A stretch of DNA of 14,318 nucleotides from contig PMKW01000029.1 in NCBI GenBank assembly GCA_003157895.1, positions 1 to 14,318 on the forward strand, written 5' to 3'. The stretch's first letter is position 1, and each line of letters opens with the position of its first letter. Positions 7,201-14,318 of this stretch are shown here, one piece after another. Source of the DNA: Methanoregula sp. (lineage in GTDB: Archaea; Halobacteriota; Methanomicrobia; Methanomicrobiales; Methanospirillaceae). The notes under the pieces were generated by a model. It saw only the letters and a list, made by a program, of their open reading frames with translations, was not told where the DNA came from and made no database searches. The translations under genes and the position numbers were made by a program.

Positions 7201-10200
7201 ACGATCCACGGAATCTGTGGTCATGGTGTTACCTCGGGATGGCATACGCTGTTTCGGATAACCTGGAAGATGCCATCCATGCTTTTGACAAGGTTCTTGA
7301 GATCAACCGCAGGTGCTCCCATGCATTTTTCGAGAAAGGGAAAGCTCTTGCCCGCCTCGGAAAACCCCTTGAGGCCGTAGTATCCTATGATCGGGCCCTG
7401 GAACTCTCACCGGATAACGCCGGAATCCTGTTCAATAAAGGCGTTGCCCTTGCCCAACGGGAGAAATATGATGATGCAATTGCGGCATTTGAGAAAGCCC
7501 TTGCGCTCGAACCGGATAATGCGGAATGCCTGTACTATCTGGGTATTGCCCTGGCAGGCAGGGAACGGTATCCTGAATCCATCCGGGCGTTTGACCGATC
7601 GCTGAAGATCGATCCTGAGAATGCACTGGCGCATCACTATCGCGGGATTGCGTTACTTCAGACCGAACAACTGGAGGAAGCAGTCAGGGCATTTAACAAA
7701 GCGCTGGAATCTGAGGCATCCAATGCGTTCTCTTACTATTACCTGGGACTGGCCCAGCTCCAGTTGAAACAATACGGGGAAGCGATCAGTTCTCTCGATA
7801 AAACGGTTTCTCTGGATCCCGGTATCATGGATGCATATATGTACAAGGGTATTGCACTTGCTGCAATAAACCGGTACGAGGATGCCATCGAGGCACTGGA
7901 CAAGAGCCTAGCATCCAATCCCTCCCTTATCGATGCCCTCATCTGTCGTTCGGGATCTCTCTATGCGCTCGGCCGGTTTCTGAAAACTATTGAAACAGAT
8001 GATCGTATCCTCTCACTGAACCCCGCATTAATAGACATCTGGATGCAGAAAGGCAATTCCCTGTCCAGTCTGGGTAAAAAGCAGGAGTCCATCCTTGCCT
8101 ACAGTAAGGCACTGGAAATCAATGCCAACCTTGCCGAAGGCTGGGTAAAAAAAGCCGATGTATTGTGCGATCTTGGGAAGATGCAGGATGCGATCCTCTC
8201 GTACACCCGCGCACTGGACATTAACCCGGCACTGTATGAGATCTGGATGCGCAAAGGAGATGCCTTAAACCAGCTGGGCAAGACGGAAGAAGCCGTGGTC
8301 TCCTATAAAAAGTCCCTCCGGATCAATCCTGAACAGGAGAATGGCTGGATCAAATGCGGGCGGAGCTTTTTCGATCTCGGGCGGTACCAGGATGCTATCG
8401 ATGCCTTCGACAATGCTATCGGGCTGAACCAGCGGAGCGTTGATGCATTTTACTACAAAGGCCTCTCCCTGGAAAAGATCAACCGGGCGGAAGGGGCAAT
8501 TCATGTCTTTGAAGTGCTGCTGGAGATCGATCCAAAGAACGGGGACGCCCATTACCACAAGGGGCTGGCGCTCGCACAACTGGGCGATCATCGCGATGCC
8601 ATCGGTTCCTTCAACCAGACCATCGAGCTCCTCCCCGCATTTGCACCGGCATCGTACCAAAAGGGAAAATCACTGGTCGTCAATGGGAAATACCAGGAAG
8701 CTATCGAAGCATTCCGGCGTGCACTCGAACTGGAACCTTCCTATACCGAAGTGTATTACTATCTGGGATTCGCGCTCTTAAAAACCGGAAAATATCCCGA
8801 AGCAATCGAAGCCTTTGATAAAAACCTGGAAAAAGACACGAGCAATGCGCTGGCCCATTTCAACCGCGGCATTGCATTTGAAAAACTGGGGAGGCATGAA
8901 GAAGCGCTCGCGGCGCTCGACAAGTCCCTTATCCATGATCCGGAAAATGCCCTTGCATTTTATCACAAGGGAAAATCCTATGCCGACCTGAAACGGTACA
9001 GCGATGCGGTTTTTGCCTTTGACAAGACACTCCAGCTGAAACCGAAATACACCGATGCCCGCATGCGGAAGGGTGTTGCCCTGTACCATCTTGGCCGTTT
9101 CCGCGATGCCATCAGTGATTTCGAACGCACGATTGCTGAGAACCCCCACAACATCAATGCATTCTATTACATGGCGAGATCCCACCAGGAGATGGGAGAA
9201 TTTTCTGAAGCCATTGACGCATTCGATCATGCTTTGGAGATCGAGTCCGGCAGCGCCGATACCCATTTTTACCGGGGTACCGCACTCCTTGCACTCTCGC
9301 GGTTTGAGGATGCAGTTCACGCATTTGACCAGGCGCTGCTCATCGATAACGGGCATGCCCTTGCCCATTACCACCGGGGTTTCATCTTAATCAAACTCGG
9401 GCGCCAGCAGGAAGCGATCGACGCGTTCGACCGCGCAATTGCCATCACCCCCCAGTATGCACCGGCGCATTATCTGAAAGGGAGGGCGCTGTATTCTCTC
9501 GGGATGAACCAGGACTCGGTCTACGCGTTCGATCGGGCACTTGAATCAGATCCGGACTGTGCAAACGCCGCACTCTATAAGTCTGCCGCCCTCCATGACC
9601 TGGGGAATAACGAGGAATCCCTGTCAGCCAGCGAAAAGGCCATCGAGATCAACCCGGAGTCCGCGGAATCCTGGTACAGGAAAGGTGTCGCCCTTGCTGA
9701 CCTCAACCGGGTCGCCGACGCCGTGATCGCATTCGATAAGTCTGTTGAACTCGATCCAACGACAGCGCAGACCCAGTATGATAAAGGGCTTGCCTTAATC
9801 AGACTCGCCCGGTACCTTGATGCGATCAATGCCTTTGACCGCGTTCTTGAGATCATCCCGAGTTTCTCTCCCGCCTTCTTCCACAAGGGAATCGCTCTTG
9901 CCGAACTGGGCATGCATGAGGAGGCCGTACTGTCCTTCAATATCACCCTGGAGATCACGCCCGGTGATGCAGCCACCCATTACCAGAAGGGCCTGTCCCT
10001 TGCCCATCTGGAGAATTACGAGGATGCGATTGCTGCGTTTGATGAGGCATTCAGGCTCAGGCCCCAGAACGCAGACCCCCTCTATCAGAAAGGCCTGTCG
10101 CTTGCAGCGCTCGGCAACCAGGAGGAGGCTGAAGCGGCATTTACTGCGGTGCTCGAAATTGACCCGGGCAACAAGGACGCCCTTTACCACAAGGGGCTTG

Positions 10201-13200
10201 CCCTTGCCGAGATGGGAAAATTCGATGACGCGATCGATGCACTCTCACGGACGGTCGAAGCAAACCCGAAGATCGCAAACGCATGGCTCATCCGGGGGTT
10301 CTGCCTGTCTGCCGTGGAGCGGTTCCATGACGCGATCCTGTCCTACAATAATGCCATTGAGCTTGACAGGACCAATTCCCATACCTGGTTCTATAAGGGA
10401 AGGTCCCATATCAGCCTGGGGAACAATGAAGAAGCAATCGCTGCGTTCGAAAATGCCATCTCCCTGGTGCCTGACTTTGGCGAAGCATATTATTATAAGG
10501 GCGTCGCGCTGTTTCGTCTCGGCAAATACCCTGAAGCTGCGGAAATGTTCGGAGAAGCAACCCGCCTTATGCCGGACTTCATCGATGCGTTCCGGGAACA
10601 GGGCCGGACCCTCGGCATCACAGGCAGGTACCAGGAAGCAGTGGTCGCGTTTGACCGCGTCCTCTCCGTCTTCCCCCAGGACCTGACTGCACTGTACGGG
10701 GAGGCCCGGGCTTATGATCACATGGGGTCATATAAAGACGCGGTCACCGCGTATTTCCGGGTGAATTGCATTGAGCCTTCCTGTGAACGGGCGTTTTTCT
10801 ACAAGGGGTTTGCTCATATCCTGCTGCACCAGTATGACGAAGCAGTAGACGCGTTTGACCGTACCATCGGGATCAATCCCAAAAACGTGGATGCGTGGCA
10901 GGAAAAAGGCAAGGCCCTCGTGGTTCTTGAAAAATATGAAAGTGCCGTGGACGCGTTTGACGGATACCTGGCTATCCGGCCGGAGAATGCGGCTATTGTT
11001 TTCGAAAAGGGACTGGCGCTTACCAAACTGGAAAAAATAGCGGACGCGCTTGAAGCGTTCGTCCGATGCATCTCTCTCGGTCTGGACACGGCACATGTCT
11101 ACGCCGAATTAGCATACGCCCTTTTCCGGCTGGCCCGCTATGATGAGGCCCTGACCTCGCTGGACAAGTCCCTTGGACATGCTTCAGACGATGCACACGT
11201 TCATCTGGTACGGGGAGAATGCCTGATGCACCTGGAACGGTATGCTGATGCATTCGCTGCATTTGAAGCAGCCATCGCACTGGATCCGGAGAACAGCCGG
11301 GCGCACCGCGGGCGTGGTCTTGCCCTCATGAAACTGGGGCGCTATGAAGACGCGGTGATAAGTCTTGACCGTGCCCTGGAAGATGATACGGCAAATCCCG
11401 AACTTCTTACCTGCAAGGGTTATTCGCTGTATCAGCTGAAGCGGTACAAGGAGTCCGTTGAAGCCCTTGGCAAATCCTTAAAACGGAGGCCCCAGCATCC
11501 GTTCACCCTGCTGTACCGGGGAAAATCCTACATGTGTCTCACCCAATGGGAAGACGCACTGAAAACCTTTGAGCTATACGTTTCCCTCGACCCGTCGCTG
11601 GTCCCCGGACAGTATAACAAAGGGCTGGTCCTTTTCCGGATGAAGCGGTATAAGGAGTCCCTCGCGGCATTTGAATCGGCACTCGCGCTGGACGAGACCC
11701 TGACCGATGCCTGGTACTACGGCGGGCTGTGTTATGTACACCTGGGGAACAATGCCTCATCAGTTACGGCCTTCGACCGGGCACTCCAGCTGAATCCGGA
11801 TTTTTATGATGCCAGTTTTGAGAAGGGACTTGTGCTGTCGGATATGGGCAACTTTAAGGAAGCGGTTATAGAACTTTCCCATGCCCTCGAAGTGGATGAC
11901 AGCAAACCCGATGCACACTATGCAAAAGGCCTGGCATTGGAAGCACTGGGACACTACGAGGATGCCCTCTCCTCGTTTGACAGAACTATTGCACGGGACC
12001 CCGAATATTCCAATGCTTACTTCAACCAGGGCGTGGTTCTCATGCAGCTCGGGAAGCTGCCCGAAGCGATAACGGCATTCGATAATGTCCTGGCCCGCCT
12101 TCCGAATCATGCCGAGGCCTGGCACCAGCGGGGGATCGCATACGAATTCCTGCAGGACGACCAGCAGGCAGTTGAGTCGTACGAGAAAGCTCGGCAGTAC
12201 GACCCCAGGAACGGCGAACTGCTGTTCTCAGAAAGCAAGACCTTTGCACGGCTGGGTAAATTTGAAGATGCCGTCCGGATCTTTGATCTTGCGCTGGGAG
12301 TCGCTCCCGACCGAGGGGAGATCTATTACGAAAAAGGGCTGTCACTTGCGGCACTCGGGCGTCATGAAGAGGCCGAGGCCGTTCTGGAAAAGGCTGTAAA
12401 GATTCTCCCGCAAAAGTACGAACCTTCGTACTACCGTGGCTTATCCCTTATGAGCCTTGATCGGTATTCTGATGCTGTTGCTGCATTCACTGCTGCAATC
12501 AGTCTGGCACCGGAGAATCCGGAGTTGTGGTACCAGAAAGGTACGGGACTTGCCCTGACCGGCCAGTACCAGTCCGCACTATCAGCATTTGAAAAAGCAA
12601 TAGCGATCCGGACGGAAGATTCCCGGTTCCACCGGGGACGTGCCCTGGCTTTCGTTGCACTGAACCGGAACGACGAGGCCGTTCATTCGTTCGATACGAT
12701 CATTGAACAGAATCCGGAAGATGCTGCAGCATGGTACGAAAAAGGTCTGGCATTGTATCGCCTGGAAAAATACCAGGAATCCCTTGCAACCCTTGAAAAG
12801 GCATGCACGCTGGATCCTGAAAACCATGACGCCCTCTATCATCTTGCTGCATCCCAGCTGGCACTGGAAATGTATCCCGAAGCAGTGAATTCCTACAGCA
12901 ATCTGCTTAAGGGGGATGCGGAAAATTATTCCGCATGGTTTGAACTGGGAACTGCGCTTGTTTCCTTAAACCGGCTGGATGAGTCGCTCGATGCCTATGA
13001 CCACGCCCTCCGGATCAAACCGGATTACTTCGATGCACTCTATCAGCGGGCACGGATCCTTGACCGTCTTGGCCGCCTGAACGATGCAATATCGGGATAT
13101 AATCAGGCCCTTTCATTCCAGCCGTTGCATGTCCCGTCGCTCCATTACAAGGGCCTGGCATTATCCCGTATGGGAAGGTTCGAGGACTCTGTCAAGGTTT

Positions 13201-14318
13201 TTGACCGTGCTCTTGAGATAGATCCTGCGTATGTGGATTCATTATTCGAAAAAGGATATGCCCTGAGCTCCCTCGGCATGTTCCGTGAAGCAGTAAAAAC
13301 CTTCGACAAAGTGCTGCAGATCGAAAAGAATCATGCCGAAGCGAACTATTACAAGGGGGTCGCACTCGCCAGCCTCGGGAGGCACGAAGACGCGATACTT
13401 GCACTCAATAAGACGCTTGAACTCGATAGCGAAAACGACAAGGCGCATTACCAGAAAGCACTGTCCCTGGCTGCCACCGGCAGGAAAGAGGAAGCGATAC
13501 AGGGATTTGATCGCACACTGGAGCTTGTACCGCAATCAACCGATGCGCTGCTCCACCGGGGTATGGTACTGATACAACTCGGACGATACGATGATGCCAT
13601 CGAGCCGTTTGTAAAAACTCTTGAAATCGATTCCTCCAATGCTGAAGCATGGTACCTCAAGGGGAGTGCCCTCTTTGCGCTCGAGAGATACGAGGATGCA
13701 ATAGAAGCATTTAACCGGGCGATCGAGATACGTCCGGATTATGTATCGGCATATTACGAAAAAGGAAGGGCGTTATCCCAACTGGGTATGTATACTGAGG
13801 CTGTCATATCTTTTGATAATGCTCTTTCGTTCCAGCCCAAATTTGCCGATGCACTTTATTTCAAGGGTCTTGCCCAGATACGCTTAGGCCGGTTTGAAGA
13901 TGCAGATAACACCTTTGATCAGGGATTAAGGATTCGCCCGAATTACGGACATATCTGGACGGGCAGAGGAATCGCACTCTATAAAAGGGGAAAAGAGGCG
14001 GAAGCCATCACCTTCTTCAGAAAAGCCCTGGGGATCGATTCCCGGGATGCCTATGCCTGCTATTATCTCGGTGTGTCCCTGTTCCGGCTCGGGAACTACC
14101 GTGAGGCGATGAAAAACTTTGATGCTGCCCTTGCCCAGGTCCCGAAATGTGCACAGGCTCTCTATTACAAAGCCCGTGCACTGGACATGCTCTCCATGCA
14201 TCACGAGGCTGTCAGTGCTTATGACCGCGCGCTCATCCTTCAGGATACGTTAGTTGAAGCATGGCTGTACCGGGGAATGTCATATGCAAGTCTCGATCAA
14301 TACGACCGGGCACTTGAG
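4239..14318 (+). CDS. Giant all-TPR protein, 3' end beyond window (at least 3,360 aa)
   Basis: The frame starting at ATG 4239 stays open to the last base: 3,360 codons without a stop, roughly 370 kDa before the end is reached. After MSNRSD the protein is entirely tetratricopeptide repeats. I split it into 98 full 34-residue units plus 22 residues of unit 99, with no gap or insertion. A typical unit is unit 5, beginning AKVYYNKGIALADLGRHTEA. Position 8 is Gly in 83 units, Ala in 11 and Ser in 4. Position 20 is Ala in about 85 and Ser or Thr in the rest. Positions 24-25 are mostly Phe/Tyr-Asp, and Pro is common at 32. These are the canonical helix-packing residues. No signal peptide, membrane helix or other domain is visible, so a cytosolic location is likely. 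TPR arrays bind peptides or proteins and scaffold complexes; the partner here is unknown. The 185-bp gap after the aminotransferase has no clear terminator. The reading frame and TPR identity are certain, the function is not. Confidence 0.95.
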   Translation, partial: MSNRSDAEALLRQGIELYDLGRFQEAIVMFDRGIALYPRLAKAHYFKGIALYDLEKFDEAIAAYDEASLLEPADTNTLYNKAATLAQIGRNEEALETCDRLLSLKVDNAEGWILKGIALYELGRFKEAISAYDHALMVDPQHAKVYYNKGIALADLGRHTEAIASYDKAIEVVPNYAKAFYNKGISLYDLGRYDEALQAFDKANTIDPSDMWVWYYRSFILAKQEKNDEAVRSADIFLATEPDHADIWTLKGISQYKTGHIEESVKSLKQALELNPGIADTWFYLGQAYIHLTDYTGAVDAFSKNISLNPSSAPAYYHRGIAYLRQEKYREAVPDFEQSLSLSSGNPDAWYKKGVACIYLSRYEDALDAFSKGLSIRQDHAGSFYYTGLAYAKLGRLKESIESFEQVLALDAGCASAAFQQGLSYANLGRFAEAVAAYDQALKISPDYADALYQKGFALAKLGKNDEAITAFDRTLSEDQDNAQASHQKGTLLVKTGRYEDAIAAFDQSIRLRPTYAQSFYDKGIALLKLERFEDAINAFGYALNINPNYVNAFYYQGIAFTGLDRSEEAIDAFDHALEIDPTHILALYHRGAALMQVQRYPEAISAFDTLLAISPQYTAAIYEKGVALLQLSRFQEACQIFDEALDLNPSLADAWLYKGIALLNLDADEDAITAFDKALLLNPKLTEAAIRKGIILTNLEKSDDAVVMFNRVLEEDPRNPQVWYYKGIALSRIGRHLEAVRSFEKTLEIDPSCTRAWSAKADACLSLQKPMEAMDSFDRALEMEPDNRDILYKRGVALFNLKKYDKALASFDGVLERDPGFMDAQFHRGLVFLNLKKPEEAVKAFHAVTEQDPENTPALFYTGTTLNELGRYDDAIAVLNQLLLISPQNANALYQKGRALMHMDRYQDAHQAFTTAKEYDPALAHISLHDGIALAKMGADEEAIAAFERELSQNPKNPEAATRKGKSLLRLGRHTEAITILAEAVENDPRNLWSWCYLGMAYAVSDNLEDAIHAFDKVLEINRRCSHAFFEKGKALARLGKPLEAVVSYDRALELSPDNAGILFNKGVALAQREKYDDAIAAFEKALALEPDNAECLYYLGIALAGRERYPESIRAFDRSLKIDPENALAHHYRGIALLQTEQLEEAVRAFNKALESEASNAFSYYYLGLAQLQLKQYGEAISSLDKTVSLDPGIMDAYMYKGIALAAINRYEDAIEALDKSLASNPSLIDALICRSGSLYALGRFLKTIETDDRILSLNPALIDIWMQKGNSLSSLGKKQESILAYSKALEINANLAEGWVKKADVLCDLGKMQDAILSYTRALDINPALYEIWMRKGDALNQLGKTEEAVVSYKKSLRINPEQENGWIKCGRSFFDLGRYQDAIDAFDNAIGLNQRSVDAFYYKGLSLEKINRAEGAIHVFEVLLEIDPKNGDAHYHKGLALAQLGDHRDAIGSFNQTIELLPAFAPASYQKGKSLVVNGKYQEAIEAFRRALELEPSYTEVYYYLGFALLKTGKYPEAIEAFDKNLEKDTSNALAHFNRGIAFEKLGRHEEALAALDKSLIHDPENALAFYHKGKSYADLKRYSDAVFAFDKTLQLKPKYTDARMRKGVALYHLGRFRDAISDFERTIAENPHNINAFYYMARSHQEMGEFSEAIDAFDHALEIESGSADTHFYRGTALLALSRFEDAVHAFDQALLIDNGHALAHYHRGFILIKLGRQQEAIDAFDRAIAITPQYAPAHYLKGRALYSLGMNQDSVYAFDRALESDPDCANAALYKSAALHDLGNNEESLSASEKAIEINPESAESWYRKGVALADLNRVADAVIAFDKSVELDPTTAQTQYDKGLALIRLARYLDAINAFDRVLEIIPSFSPAFFHKGIALAELGMHEEAVLSFNITLEITPGDAATHYQKGLSLAHLENYEDAIAAFDEAFRLRPQNADPLYQKGLSLAALGNQEEAEAAFTAVLEIDPGNKDALYHKGLALAEMGKFDDAIDALSRTVEANPKIANAWLIRGFCLSAVERFHDAILSYNNAIELDRTNSHTWFYKGRSHISLGNNEEAIAAFENAISLVPDFGEAYYYKGVALFRLGKYPEAAEMFGEATRLMPDFIDAFREQGRTLGITGRYQEAVVAFDRVLSVFPQDLTALYGEARAYDHMGSYKDAVTAYFRVNCIEPSCERAFFYKGFAHILLHQYDEAVDAFDRTIGINPKNVDAWQEKGKALVVLEKYESAVDAFDGYLAIRPENAAIVFEKGLALTKLEKIADALEAFVRCISLGLDTAHVYAELAYALFRLARYDEALTSLDKSLGHASDDAHVHLVRGECLMHLERYADAFAAFEAAIALDPENSRAHRGRGLALMKLGRYEDAVISLDRALEDDTANPELLTCKGYSLYQLKRYKESVEALGKSLKRRPQHPFTLLYRGKSYMCLTQWEDALKTFELYVSLDPSLVPGQYNKGLVLFRMKRYKESLAAFESALALDETLTDAWYYGGLCYVHLGNNASSVTAFDRALQLNPDFYDASFEKGLVLSDMGNFKEAVIELSHALEVDDSKPDAHYAKGLALEALGHYEDALSSFDRTIARDPEYSNAYFNQGVVLMQLGKLPEAITAFDNVLARLPNHAEAWHQRGIAYEFLQDDQQAVESYEKARQYDPRNGELLFSESKTFARLGKFEDAVRIFDLALGVAPDRGEIYYEKGLSLAALGRHEEAEAVLEKAVKILPQKYEPSYYRGLSLMSLDRYSDAVAAFTAAISLAPENPELWYQKGTGLALTGQYQSALSAFEKAIAIRTEDSRFHRGRALAFVALNRNDEAVHSFDTIIEQNPEDAAAWYEKGLALYRLEKYQESLATLEKACTLDPENHDALYHLAASQLALEMYPEAVNSYSNLLKGDAENYSAWFELGTALVSLNRLDESLDAYDHALRIKPDYFDALYQRARILDRLGRLNDAISGYNQALSFQPLHVPSLHYKGLALSRMGRFEDSVKVFDRALEIDPAYVDSLFEKGYALSSLGMFREAVKTFDKVLQIEKNHAEANYYKGVALASLGRHEDAILALNKTLELDSENDKAHYQKALSLAATGRKEEAIQGFDRTLELVPQSTDALLHRGMVLIQLGRYDDAIEPFVKTLEIDSSNAEAWYLKGSALFALERYEDAIEAFNRAIEIRPDYVSAYYEKGRALSQLGMYTEAVISFDNALSFQPKFADALYFKGLAQIRLGRFEDADNTFDQGLRIRPNYGHIWTGRGIALYKRGKEAEAITFFRKALGIDSRDAYACYYLGVSLFRLGNYREAMKNFDAALAQVPKCAQALYYKARALDMLSMHHEAVSAYDRALILQDTLVEAWLYRGMSYASLDQYDRALE
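4257..14318 (+). repeat. Tandem array of 102-bp TPR-coding units (98 complete, 1 partial)
   Basis: Unit n begins at 4257 + 102 x (n-1); unit 98 ends at 14252 and unit 99 starts at 14253. The step of 102 bp is exact throughout. The units are strongly diverged in DNA: even where residues match, many third codon positions differ, so this is an old protein-level repeat and not a recent satellite-like array. The same step gives many moderately long open frames in the other five frames. Confidence 0.93.

Noticed and set aside
9817..10686. 289-codon open frame on the plus strand in another frame, and many 60-200-codon frames on both strands across 4252-14204
   Set aside because: All overlap the TPR frame. 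Their translations are Arg/Ser/Pro- or Cys/His/Val-rich and show no family resemblance. They arise because the 102-bp repeat carries the same codon pattern again and again, which keeps shadow frames open.
4257..14318. Satellite DNA, CRISPR or an assembly artefact as the explanation of the 102-bp periodicity
   Set aside because: The units are diverged in DNA, translate without a stop in one frame, and conserve TPR packing residues. Identical repeats with spacers, or near-identical copies, are absent.
4239..14318. Secreted or surface-layer repeat protein
   Set aside because: The N-terminus (MSNRSDAEALLRQGIEL) has no hydrophobic signal segment, and no membrane helix is seen in the 3,360 residues.

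Overview
The window looks like chromosomal DNA of a methanogenic archaeon, most likely a Methanomicrobiales member related to Methanoregula or Methanosphaerula. This placement is inference. It rests on a hydrogenase-maturation gene (hypD), a tRNA-Thr with no encoded CCA and a U discriminator, oligo-T terminators, TATA-type promoter boxes, and TPR units of the 'KGxALxxLGRYxEAIxAFDxAL' style that is common in these methanogens. I see no mobile elements, CRISPR arrays or rRNA genes.

Left part (1-4053): ordinary housekeeping genes. hypD lies on the minus strand. A 45-bp gap separates it from a divergent small-conductance mechanosensitive channel (MscS family). About 245 bp of non-coding DNA with oligo-T tracts and short hairpins then leads to a complete tRNA-Thr(GGT). 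Next is a class I/II PLP-dependent aminotransferase of the LysN/2-aminoadipate type, with its own likely promoter.

Right part (4239-14318): one uninterrupted reading frame fills the remaining 10,080 bases (3,360 codons) and is still open at the window edge. It has a single possible start, preceded by a GAGGT ribosome-binding site. After six N-terminal residues the protein is made only of tetratricopeptide repeats: I count 98 complete units of exactly 34 residues, without one inserted or deleted residue, plus 22 residues of a 99th (6 + 98x34 + 22 = 3,360). No signal peptide, membrane segment, linker or other domain is visible. This giant, apparently pure TPR protein is the notable element of the window. 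Its function is unknown. The family suggests a very long cytosolic protein-binding superhelix or scaffold, and the C-terminal end, which might carry an effector domain, lies beyond the window.

The genes do not form an obvious pathway. hypD serves [NiFe]-hydrogenase assembly, mscS osmotic protection, tRNA-Thr translation, and the aminotransferase amino-acid metabolism. The aminotransferase and the TPR gene share orientation across a 185-bp gap with no good oligo-T terminator, so partial co-transcription is possible, but the gap also holds TATA-like boxes and a direct repeat that could drive the TPR gene by itself.
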